Positions 1-6,981 of a stretch of DNA of 7,048 nucleotides are shown piece after piece (the stretch's first letter is position 1; each line of letters begins with the position of its first letter). The translations under genes and the position numbers were made by a program. The notes beneath the pieces are model-generated. The model did no database searches and was not told the DNA's origin. It saw only the letters and a program-made list of their open reading frames with translations. Origin of the DNA: Gemmatimonadaceae bacterium. GTDB lineage: Bacteria; Gemmatimonadota; Gemmatimonadetes; Gemmatimonadales; Gemmatimonadaceae. The DNA is taken from positions 1-7,048 of the forward strand of contig JANYKY010000015.1 of NCBI GenBank assembly GCA_025357975.1. Reading direction: 5' to 3'.

Positions 1-959
<959 letters not shown>

Positions 960-960
960 C

Positions 961-985
961 TACGGAACTAAGGAAATACGGAACT
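961..985. repeat. Short direct repeat TACGGAACT x2
   Basis: TACGGAACT occurs at 961-969 and again at 977-985, a 16-bp period, in the leader between the regulator gene and ahcY. The spacing is about one and a half helical turns. Both copies are exact. Function is unknown; it may be a small local duplication or paired protein contacts. Confidence 0.45.
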
Positions 986-992
986 GCCGATT

Positions 993-1171
993 AACTACGA
1001 TGCACAGATGAAATGATGACTGCCCAATGCGTCTGCTCACTGAACCTCTCTCGTGCTCTGGTCTTTGTACCTGTTGTTTAACAAGAGAAAAACGACCACT
1101 CCAGCTTAGCGCCCCGCTCGTGTGGACGGCGCTCCACCAGCCGTTATCATTTTCATCTGTGCACCGTAGTT
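993..1171. repeat. 25-bp inverted repeat spanning the 3' end of the regulator gene
   Basis: The left arm at 993-1017 and the right arm at 1146-1171 are reverse complements. There are 20 matches in the first 21 positions (A1000 against C1164 is the one mismatch), then four more pairs after a single bulged base (T1150). The spacer is 128 bp. The right arm lies inside the coding region of the ArsR-methyltransferase gene and encodes NYGAQMK near its C-terminus. The left arm, read on the plus strand, encodes NYDAQMK followed by two stop codons. In the minus-strand transcript the arms could pair into a long stem between the regulator and ahcY. Alternatively they are an inverted duplication, or the ends of a small inserted element. 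No target-site duplication is visible. Confidence 0.8.
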
Positions 1172-2143
1172 GAATGGTTTTTCGGCTTTTTGTGGCTCGC
1201 TACTTTTTCGCCCGACAGCGCAGAACAGAGAGGGCCCCTTCGCTTCTTCGTCTGCCGGCAGAGGCTGATATCGAACACTCGTAAACTCTGAATCAGAGAA
1301 CATCGACCGTATCGCCTCTGGAGAAAATCCTCGCCACACATGGCCCATCTCGTTGAGGAGATCTTCCCGGTCGTGCGGCATCATGTCCACAATCAAGAGA
1401 CGGCCGCCCGGCTTCAGCACGCGGTGGGCTTCGGAGATCGCATCGCCCGGCTCGGGGATGTAATGCATCACGAGAAAGAGAAGGGCGGCATCGACCGACG
1501 CGTCTTCAATGGGAAGTGATTCGAGCCGTCCGCTGCGAACGTCCACATTCGTCGCCGTATTCAAGCGTCGACGAGCTGCCGCGAGCATCGCCGCAGAATC
1601 ATCAACAGCGATAACGTTGCTGACAAACGGAGCGATCGATTGGGCGAGCTGGCCAGTTCCGCAGCCGAGGTCGGCGACAGTCCAGTGCTCATCGAAGAGA
1701 CCCATGAGGCCGAGCAGGTCGGCGCGCCGGCCAAAAAGCTCGAGCCGAAGCCGGTCCCATTGACCAGCAGCCGACGAGAAAAATTTTTGCGAGCGGGTAC
1801 GGCGGTGCGCGAGAACGGTCTGAACGCGCCGCGAATCCTGAGCTGAAGCCGGAGTAGACGCGACTTGCTCCCTGACAACATTCCAGAGCTTTCTGCTCGA
1901 ATTCTCCAGCTTCTCGGCGGTACGATAACGGCGGCTCGTGCCGTCAGGACGCGACGTCAGCCAATCCTGGTCGGCAAGAAGCTTGAGATGCCGGCTAACC
2001 GTCGACTGCGGGAGCTGAAGCACTGACCGAATCTCATTCACCGTAAGCTCGTGCCTCTCCAGGAGAAGCAGCATTCTGCTTCGGGTGGGGTCGGCGAGCG
2101 CGGTCATCCGCTCGAACAGGGGAAGTTGCTGGGGAAGTTGCAT
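1106..2143 (-). CDS. ArsR-family HTH regulator fused to a class I SAM-dependent methyltransferase domain
   Basis: 345 residues. Residues about 10-78 form an ArsR-type winged helix (LADPTRSRMLLLLERHELT, then the recognition segment PQSTVSRHLKLLADQDWL and a wing near PDGTSRRYR). Residues about 120-310 form a class I methyltransferase fold: motif I VADLGCGTG (156-164), acidic D181 after the second strand, SLPIEDASVDAALL (209-222) and RVLKPGGRLLIVD (241-253). The usual ArsR metal-binding cysteines are absent; the only cysteines are C161 in motif I and C308. A metal sensor is therefore unlikely. Homologous fusions are known beside methionine-cycle genes, and here ahcY lies directly downstream. I infer a repressor sensing SAM or SAH through the methyltransferase fold; whether it also methylates anything cannot be told. 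The C-terminal tail (about 312-345) lies outside the fold and is partly encoded by an inverted-repeat arm. A promoter and a palindrome sit directly upstream. Confidence 0.92.
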   Translation of the reverse strand: MQLPQQLPLFERMTALADPTRSRMLLLLERHELTVNEIRSVLQLPQSTVSRHLKLLADQDWLTSRPDGTSRRYRTAEKLENSSRKLWNVVREQVASTPASAQDSRRVQTVLAHRRTRSQKFFSSAAGQWDRLRLELFGRRADLLGLMGLFDEHWTVADLGCGTGQLAQSIAPFVSNVIAVDDSAAMLAAARRRLNTATNVDVRSGRLESLPIEDASVDAALLFLVMHYIPEPGDAISEAHRVLKPGGRLLIVDMMPHDREDLLNEMGHVWRGFSPEAIRSMFSDSEFTSVRYQPLPADEEAKGPSLFCAVGRKSSEPQKAEKPFNYGAQMKMITAGGAPSTRAGR

Positions 2144-2165
2144 CCGTATATCCGGATATAAGGAT
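2142..2165. promoter_or_regulatory. Palindromic operator of the ArsR-methyltransferase gene
   Basis: The 14-bp perfect palindrome TATATCCGGATATA (2147-2160) is flanked by a further set of paired bases (ATCC on one side, GGAT on the other), giving a 24-bp dyad with a single mismatched pair (2146/2161). It overlaps most of the -10 box, the expected transcription start and the first bases of the start codon. That is a classic position for repression by a dimeric winged-helix protein. I infer it is the binding site of the adjacent ArsR-type regulator. The symmetry is seen directly; the binding is not proven. Confidence 0.75.
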
Positions 2166-2189
2166 ACACGAGATCCGGTGGCCGGTCAA
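2161..2189 (-). promoter_or_regulatory. Sigma70-type promoter of the ArsR-methyltransferase gene
   Basis: On the minus strand TTGACC (2184-2189) is followed after exactly 17 bp by TATCCT (2161-2166), 5 of 6 and 4 of 6 matches to the -35 and -10 consensus. Transcription would start near 2152-2154, leaving a leader of only about ten bases before ATG at 2143. That leader contains no Shine-Dalgarno sequence. Confidence 0.7.
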
Positions 2190-2217
2190 TGCCGTATCTG
2201 CATCAGGTATTGCCATC

Positions 2218-2309
2218 AGAATCGTTGTTCCAGCGGCAAGAGAATCGTTGTTCTAGTGGCATCAGAATGCTTGTCGTCGCGGATTGAGAATCCTTGTTAT
2301 CGCCTCGTT
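2218..2309. repeat. Four 23-bp tandem repeat units upstream of the regulator promoter
   Basis: Units start at 2218, 2241, 2264 and 2287, an exact 23-bp period, each opening with AGAAT and sharing a TTGT core (AGAATCGTTGTTC in the first two). Adjacent units match at 19/23, 14/23 and 15/23 positions, so similarity decays from left to right. The array ends about 29 bp from the -35 box of the divergent regulator promoter. There is no spacer sequence and no CRISPR character. It may be a binding-site array or a decaying minisatellite. Confidence 0.75.
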
Positions 2310-2320
2310 TTCCGGGGATA

Positions 2321-2351
2321 TTGAGGAAGCAAACATCACCAGCGTTATACA
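2321..2351 (+). promoter_or_regulatory. Weak candidate promoter toward xseB
   Basis: TTGAGG (2321-2326) and TATACA (2346-2351) each match consensus at 4 of 6 positions, but the 19-bp spacing is poor. If used, the inverted repeat beginning at 2346 would lie at the start of the transcript. An alternative -35-like TTGACT at 2431-2436 has no acceptable -10 partner. No strong plus-strand promoter was found for the five-gene operon. Confidence 0.2.
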
Positions 2352-2501
2352 CGGATCAAAACCGGGGAACGGCCATCAGCAACAAAACGGTCAAGAGGGT
2401 GGCGGAGGGTCAGTAGCTGTCCGGGATTTTTTGACTTTCCCTTCTCTTAGTTGTGTCTCTTAGGCCCCTGATGGCCGTTCCACGTTTTTGATCCGTGTAT
2501 A
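2346..2501. repeat. 34-bp inverted repeat around an 88-bp spacer
   Basis: Arms 2346-2379 and 2468-2501 are reverse complements at 32 of 34 positions (mismatched pairs 2362/2485 and 2365/2482). The outer ends read TATACACGGATC and GATCCGTGTATA; the inner ends read GGCCATCAG and CTGATGGCC. The spacer holds no open reading frame of note. The 156-bp unit could be a small terminal-inverted-repeat element, a long hairpin in the xseB leader or a protein-binding structure. No target-site duplication is apparent at its edges. Confidence 0.85.
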
Positions 2502-2544
2502 GGCTGTTGATCCGTGAATAGCCGTTTGATCCGTCCTCCGTTCC
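2488..2544. repeat. Three 19-bp-period TTGATCCGT direct repeats before xseB
   Basis: TTGATCCGT starts at 2488, 2507 and 2526, an exact 19-bp period. The first two units share TTGATCCGTG, then TATAG or AATAG. A weaker fourth copy (CTGATCG) follows at 2544. The first unit overlaps the right arm of the 34-bp inverted repeat, so a fourth good copy lies inverted in the left arm at 2350-2359. The array ends about 16 bp before the xseB start codon. It resembles a set of operator or iteron-like sites; function is unknown. Confidence 0.75.
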
Positions 2545-2560
2545 TGATCGCCCCTATCCA

Positions 2561-2773
2561 ATGTCCTTCGAAAAAAACCTCGATCGTCTCGACAAAATCG
2601 TTTCTCAGCTCGAAGGCGATCGGCTCGACCTGAACGCCTCTCTGGCGCTGTTCGAGGAAGGCGTTGAGCTGCTGCGCAAAGCATCCCTCGAGCTCAACGA
2701 GACCGAATCGAAAGTCAAAGAGCTCGTTGAGCGTGCGGATGGTGTCCTGGAGCTCCGCGATTTCGCCGGCTGA
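2561..2773 (+). CDS. xseB: Exodeoxyribonuclease VII small subunit
   Basis: 70 residues, the usual size for XseB (about 60-85). Several small subunits bind the large catalytic subunit XseA to make exonuclease VII, which degrades single-stranded DNA to short oligonucleotides from both ends. The N-terminal signature SFEKNLDRLDKIVSQLE and the following LFEEGVELLRKASLELNETESKVKEL form the expected two-helix hairpin. The ATG at 2561 gives the canonical MSFEK start. No Shine-Dalgarno sequence precedes it. xseA is not in the window, since the gene upstream is divergent. It is first in a plus-strand run; the next gene begins 18 bp after its stop in the same frame. Confidence 0.93.
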   Translation: MSFEKNLDRLDKIVSQLEGDRLDLNASLALFEEGVELLRKASLELNETESKVKELVERADGVLELRDFAG

Positions 2774-2791
2774 GCGATTCGCGCTCAACCC

Positions 2792-3661
2792 TTGAAGGGA
2801 CGTCGCGCGGTAGACAGTGCAGTCGCCAGTGTTTGCTCGGAGCAGGCAGAAGCGATTCCAGAGCCTGTTCGGTCTGCCATCAAGTATGCGCTCGAGGGGG
2901 GCGGAAAGCGCCTTCGTGGCATGCTCGTTCTGGCAGCCTACGAAGCTGCTGGAGGGCGGGAAGCTCCGTCAGACCTCGCCGCCTCTGTGGAGATCATTCA
3001 CTCCTACTCGCTGGTGCATGACGACCTTCCCTGCATGGACGACGACGATATGCGCCGAGGGCGGCCGTCCGCTCATTGCGTGTTCGGCATACTTGTCGCG
3101 ACTGCTGCCGGTGCAGCGATGATCCCGTTGGCAGCTTCGATTGCGCACCGGGCCGCACGGCGTCTCCGGTTGCCGGACGATGTCTGCTGTACGATAGTTA
3201 AGGTATTGATGCAGGGTGCAGGATCAGGCGGAATGATCGGGGGGCAGCTTCTCGATCTGGAGGGCGAGGGAAGAGCGCTTTCCCGTGACGAGCTCGACGC
3301 AGTTCATCAGGCAAAAACCGGAGCGCTGATCGCCGCTTCGGTCAAGATCGGTGGCATTGCGGCGGGTGCCAGCCAGAGTAAAGTGGAGGCCCTTAGCCAG
3401 TACGGCTGTCGCATTGGCTTGGCGTTTCAGATCATGGACGACGTTCTCGACGTAACAGCGTCGACCGACCAGCTTGGAAAGACGGCAGGGCGGGATGTGG
3501 CGCTTCAAAAGAGCACGTATCCTGCACTCCTCGGTATCGAGGGAGCGCTGGCGCGGGCGAGAAAGCTCACTGAGGAAGCGTGTAAGGATCTGCGGCTGGA
3601 AAGCCTGCTTACCGCCGATCTCGAAGAACTGGCCGGCTTCGTTATCTCACGCAGTCACTGA
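2792..3661 (+). CDS. ispA: Polyprenyl diphosphate synthase, farnesyl-diphosphate-synthase type
   Basis: 289 residues. Condenses isopentenyl diphosphate with allylic diphosphates, probably to C15 farnesyl diphosphate. Seen in order: GGGKRLRGML (36-44), the first aspartate-rich motif DDLPCMDDDDMRRGRP (77-92), GGMIGGQLLDL (146-155), QAKTGAL (173-179), the second aspartate-rich motif FQIMDDVLDV (212-221) and GKTAGRD with LQKSTYPALLG (229-248). A tyrosine five residues before the first motif, plus the two-residue insertion in it, is the bacterial farnesyl-synthase pattern; a longer-chain (C20) product cannot be excluded. The usual acidic residues just after the first motif (FGEA...AGDAL in relatives) read FGILVATAAGAAM here. 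The start is TTG: the xseB stop at 2771 is in the same frame and no in-frame ATG or GTG lies near. No Shine-Dalgarno sequence precedes it. It pairs with dxs downstream in isoprenoid synthesis. Confidence 0.92.
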   Translation: MKGRRAVDSAVASVCSEQAEAIPEPVRSAIKYALEGGGKRLRGMLVLAAYEAAGGREAPSDLAASVEIIHSYSLVHDDLPCMDDDDMRRGRPSAHCVFGILVATAAGAAMIPLAASIAHRAARRLRLPDDVCCTIVKVLMQGAGSGGMIGGQLLDLEGEGRALSRDELDAVHQAKTGALIAASVKIGGIAAGASQSKVEALSQYGCRIGLAFQIMDDVLDVTASTDQLGKTAGRDVALQKSTYPALLGIEGALARARKLTEEACKDLRLESLLTADLEELAGFVISRSH

Positions 3662-3681
3662 CGGAACAACATCAACACTTA

Positions 3682-5610
3682 ATGCCGAAACTCGACGACG
3701 TCCTGCTTCCAACCGCCTTGAAATCGATGACTCGTGACGAGCTGCGTGATCTCTCGGCATCGATCAGGCAGCGGCTAATCGAGGTGTGCTCGAGAACAGG
3801 CGGTCACATTGGCGCCGGCCTTGGCGTCGTCGAGCTTGCGGTAGCGATTCACGCGGTATTCGACACGCCACGAGATCAGATCGTCTGGGACGTTGGCCAT
3901 CAGGGCTACCCCCATAAGCTGCTGACCGGCCGCAACTTGCGGATGGAAACACTCCGCCAGGAACATGGAATCTCCGGATTCCTCAAGCGCGCTGAAAGCG
4001 AATTCGACACGTTCGGCGCGGGTCACGCGGCAACAGCTATTTCTGCAGGCCTCGGAATGGCAACCGCGCGCGACCTCAACGGTGAGAACTTCAAGGTTGT
4101 ATCGATTCTCGGCGACGGCGCGCTGACGTGCGGTCTTGCATATGAGGGTCTCAACAACGCCGGTGCTTCTGGCCGCGACTTTGTCGTCATTCTCAACGAC
4201 AACGAGATGTCCATCGCGCCCAATGTCGGCGCGATGTCCAAATATCTCACCTCCATTCAGCGCAATCCTCTCTACAATAGATTGCGATCCGCCGTCGGTG
4301 GGGTGCTGGATTCAGCGCCAGCGAAACGCACCGGCGTCGCCACGATCGTCAAAAAATGGGAAGAAAGTGTCAAGGCATTTCTGACACCGGGAGTGCTTTT
4401 CGAGGAGCTCGGCTTTCGTTACTTCGGGCCAATTGATGGGCACGACCTGGATGCGCTGATGGACACCCTCAAGGCTGTTCGTGACTTTGATGGGCCGCGC
4501 CTGGTGCATGTCATCACGCAAAAAGGCAAAGGATTTCCTGCGGGCGAGCACACGGAAAAGTGGCACGCGCTTCCGGCCGGCCACGATCCCGCGACAGGAA
4601 AGCAGCTGAAAGTGTCCTCGGCAAACGCCAACTACACTACAGTCTTTGGAAAAGGATTGTCACAGCTCGCGGACGAGAATGACAAGCTCGTCGCAATCAC
4701 GGCAGCGATGCCGAGCGGGACGGGGACTGGCGTTTTCGCAACGGAGCATGCTGATCGCTTTTTCGATGTTGGAATCGCGGAAGGTCATGCCGTGACTTTT
4801 GCGGCCGGAATGGCCACTCGGGGAATCGTCCCGGTCTGCGTTATCTACTCGACGTTCCTCCAACGCGCGTACGACAATGTGATCCATGACGTTGCGATCC
4901 AGCATCTTCCAGTAGTGTTCGCGATGGATCGCGCGGGGCTCGTCGGCGAAGATGGCCCAACTCACATGGGGCTATACGACATCGCTTATATGCTTGCCGT
5001 TCCGGGGATGACCGTGACTGCGCCAAAAAACGGAGCCGAGATGCTTGGTTTGCTACGCACGGCTGCGGCGCATCGAGGCGGGCCCTTCTCCCTTCGGTAT
5101 CCCAGAGACGCGGCGCCGGATATTGTGCCTCCCATCTCCGAGATCGAAGCAGTCCCCTATGGTACCTGGGAAATTCTTCGCAAAGGTGCGGGTGCGCGCG
5201 ACGCGAACGGTGGTATCGCGATTCTGGCAACCGGCACGATGGTCCTGCCGTCTCTTGCGGCCGCTGACATGCTCAGCGAAGAAGGCGTGAGCGTTACAGT
5301 TGTGAATTGCCGGTTCATCAAGCCGCATGACGCAGAAACACTCGCTGGAATTGTTGCCGACAACACGTATTTGCTCGTGGTCGAAGAGGGAACTGTCATC
5401 AACGGATTCGGCGCGCACATGTCTGCAGTTGTCGGCGGGATGAACTCCGGGGTCCGTGTTTCTGCGCATGGTGTCCCGGACGAATTCATTGAACAGGCTT
5501 CCCGCGCGCGACAGCTCTCGGGAGTCGGCCTGGATGCCACCGGCATTGCGGCGAGAGTTCGTCAGCTCAGGCAAAGCGACTCACGGGGCGCGCACCTGCG
5601 CGCCGGGTGA
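3682..5610 (+). CDS. dxs: 1-deoxy-D-xylulose-5-phosphate synthase
   Basis: 642 residues, normal length for DXS. Thiamine-diphosphate enzyme joining pyruvate and glyceraldehyde 3-phosphate into DXP, the first step of the MEP pathway. Seen: SRTGGHIGAGLGVVEL with His42 (38-52), WDVGHQGYPHKLLTGR (69-84), the thiamine-diphosphate/Mg site GDGAL...NDNEMS (144-177, with D145 and N174), GPIDGHD (249-255), GIAEGHAVTFAAGMA with Glu367 (364-378), IYSTFLQRAYD (388-398), DRAGLVGEDGPTHMG (416-430) and LRYPRDA (471-477). The common EQHAV reads EGHAV and GHQAYPHK reads GHQGYPHK; catalytic residues are kept. ATG 3682 gives the expected short N-terminal lead, with no Shine-Dalgarno sequence; a later ATG at 3727 would cut into the first helix. 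It begins 20 bp after the prenyl synthase and its stop overlaps nadK, so translational coupling is likely. Confidence 0.97.
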   Translation: MPKLDDVLLPTALKSMTRDELRDLSASIRQRLIEVCSRTGGHIGAGLGVVELAVAIHAVFDTPRDQIVWDVGHQGYPHKLLTGRNLRMETLRQEHGISGFLKRAESEFDTFGAGHAATAISAGLGMATARDLNGENFKVVSILGDGALTCGLAYEGLNNAGASGRDFVVILNDNEMSIAPNVGAMSKYLTSIQRNPLYNRLRSAVGGVLDSAPAKRTGVATIVKKWEESVKAFLTPGVLFEELGFRYFGPIDGHDLDALMDTLKAVRDFDGPRLVHVITQKGKGFPAGEHTEKWHALPAGHDPATGKQLKVSSANANYTTVFGKGLSQLADENDKLVAITAAMPSGTGTGVFATEHADRFFDVGIAEGHAVTFAAGMATRGIVPVCVIYSTFLQRAYDNVIHDVAIQHLPVVFAMDRAGLVGEDGPTHMGLYDIAYMLAVPGMTVTAPKNGAEMLGLLRTAAAHRGGPFSLRYPRDAAPDIVPPISEIEAVPYGTWEILRKGAGARDANGGIAILATGTMVLPSLAAADMLSEEGVSVTVVNCRFIKPHDAETLAGIVADNTYLLVVEEGTVINGFGAHMSAVVGGMNSGVRVSAHGVPDEFIEQASRARQLSGVGLDATGIAARVRQLRQSDSRGAHLRAG

Positions 5611-6467
5611 TGCGGCTCGGCGTCATTGGCCACACGGGTTATGCGGACTTGCCGGAAATTCTCGACAGTCTTTTTCGTCTTGCACCGTCGCTTGGTCTCA
5701 AGCTCGAGTTTGAGCGCGAGATGCATGAGGTCGCGGGCGCGGGGACGCGGCTCGAAGATCCACAGACAATCGATGCACTGATAACTCTCGGCGGCGACGG
5801 AACATTGCTTCGGGGAGCGCGTCTCCTCGCCGGTGCGCCGGTTCCAATCCTCGGAGTGAATCTCGGCCGCCTTGGATTTCTAACGACGTGCGGCACCGAC
5901 GGAATCGAGGAGGCAGTGCGCCTGCTTGCGTCCGGGAATTATGTGGCTGAAAAGAGAATGTGCCTCAAGGCCGGGGCTGTGGACGGGGGCGGCAAAGTAC
6001 GTCAGGAGTGGCTCGCGCTGAACGATGTTGTGGTGCACAAGGGAGGGTTCGCGCGCGTCGTCCGCCTCGGAATTGCCGTCAATGGCGATTCGATCGGAAC
6101 CTATGCGGCAGACGGAGTGATCATCTCGACGCCAACCGGATCGACAGCTTACAGCTTGTCGGCGGGCGGGCCAGTGGTAGTCCCGACTGTTGAGTCAATG
6201 ATCCTTACCCCGATTTCTGCACATACGCTCGGGGTGAGGCCGCTCGTTCTTCCGCCCGATGCCGAGATTGCGATCGATACGTCGAAGAGCTCCGAGGAGA
6301 TGCTTGTCACAATCGACGGGCAGGTCGGTACTCAGCTTGTTCCTGGGGAGAAGCTCGTAGTTAGAAAAGCTGACAGGCCTGTGCGAATCGTGCGGCTTCC
6401 GGGCGCCAGCTTTTTTGAGAAGATGCGCGTCAAGCTTGGATGGGGCGACCTGCCGGGACGTGATTGA
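5610..6467 (+). CDS. nadK: NAD kinase
   Basis: 285 residues from ATG at 5610. Phosphorylates NAD to NADP, supplying the NADPH used by the reductive steps of the MEP pathway among others. Family motifs: GGDGTLLRGAR (61-71, nucleotide site with the key Asp63), GVNLGRLGFLT (82-92), ALND (136-139), TYAADGVIISTPTGSTAYSLSAGGP (about 164-188) and TIDGQ (234-238). The A of its ATG is the last base of the dxs TGA, a one-base stop-start overlap that favours this start over the in-frame GTG three bases earlier and suggests coupled translation. No Shine-Dalgarno sequence is present. In many bacteria tlyA stands between dxs and nadK; here it is missing. Confidence 0.95.
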   Translation: MRLGVIGHTGYADLPEILDSLFRLAPSLGLKLEFEREMHEVAGAGTRLEDPQTIDALITLGGDGTLLRGARLLAGAPVPILGVNLGRLGFLTTCGTDGIEEAVRLLASGNYVAEKRMCLKAGAVDGGGKVRQEWLALNDVVVHKGGFARVVRLGIAVNGDSIGTYAADGVIISTPTGSTAYSLSAGGPVVVPTVESMILTPISAHTLGVRPLVLPPDAEIAIDTSKSSEEMLVTIDGQVGTQLVPGEKLVVRKADRPVRIVRLPGASFFEKMRVKLGWGDLPGRD

Positions 6468-6474
6468 CAGCTGA

Positions 6475-6981
6475 ATGCTGACCGAGCTTCGCATAAGAAA
6501 TTTTGCGATCATAGAATCGCTGGCATTGCCCCTTTCCGGCGGATTCAACGTCCTGTCGGGTGAAACAGGCGCGGGCAAATCCATAATTGTCGGGGCGCTT
6601 GGATTTCTTCTTGGCGAACGCGGCAGCTCAGATCTCATTCGCACGGGCGCAGACAAGGCAACTGTTGAAGGTGTTTTCGACATTGGGTCGCATCCAGCGA
6701 TTGCCGCATTGATCGATGAGCGCGGAATCGACACAGACGATGGCACTGTCGTGCTGAAGCGCGAGATATCGACCGCCGGCCGCGGCCGCGCGTGGGCCAA
6801 TGGATCGCCTGTTACTGCGACAGTGCTCGGCGAGATTGGCCGCATGCTCGTGAACCTTCATGGGCAGCACGAAGCGCAAACGTTGCTCGACGCCGATTCG
6901 CAGCGACAGATCCTGGACATGTTTGGCGGAGCAACTTCGCGGGCGACAGTTGTCCGGGCCGCATATGTGGAGCTCGCCTGA
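6475..6981 (+). CDS. recN: DNA repair protein RecN, N-terminal part, ended by an early in-frame stop
   Basis: RecN is an SMC-like ATPase acting at DNA double-strand breaks, normally about 550-570 residues. Here 168 codons are open before TGA at 6979. The N-terminal ABC half is clear: MLTELRIRNFAIIESLALPL (1-20), Walker A GETGAGKS (29-36), GFLLGERGSSDLIRTG (43-58) and the RecN-typical NLHGQHEAQTLLD (127-139). Walker B, the signature motif and the coiled coil would lie beyond the window. It starts 7 bp after nadK, the usual nadK-recN pairing. The stop falls near position 168, where RecN enters its coiled coil, and the same frame is open again to the window end. Either a real nonsense mutation or base-call errors near a contig end explain this; a genuine 168-residue RecN would not be functional. 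Confidence 0.85.
   Translation: MLTELRIRNFAIIESLALPLSGGFNVLSGETGAGKSIIVGALGFLLGERGSSDLIRTGADKATVEGVFDIGSHPAIAALIDERGIDTDDGTVVLKREISTAGRGRAWANGSPVTATVLGEIGRMLVNLHGQHEAQTLLDADSQRQILDMFGGATSRATVVRAAYVELA

Noticed and set aside
1085..1135. Intrinsic terminator after the ArsR-methyltransferase gene
   Set aside because: On the minus strand AGCGCC and GGCGCT could form a 6-bp stem around the stop codon and a T-run follows, but the run is about 15 bases too far downstream and the loop is long.
2218..2309. CRISPR array
   Set aside because: The 23-bp units are contiguous with no spacers, they diverge quickly and no cas gene is present.
2346..2501. Integron attC site
   Set aside because: The ends do not fit the conserved GTTRRRY/RYYYAAC boxes and no integrase or gene cassette is nearby.
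5053..5574. Minus-strand open frame of 173 codons opposite the dxs C-terminal domain
   Set aside because: It is antisense to conserved dxs motifs, with an arginine-rich composition typical of shadow frames in GC-rich DNA.
5607..5609. GTG at 5607 as the nadK start
   Set aside because: The ATG directly after it overlaps the dxs stop by one base, gives the expected N-terminus and is the stronger start codon.
6195..6845. Minus-strand open frame of 216 codons opposite nadK and recN
   Set aside because: It covers the ends of two conserved genes on the other strand, is low-complexity and serine/proline-rich, and has no family resemblance.
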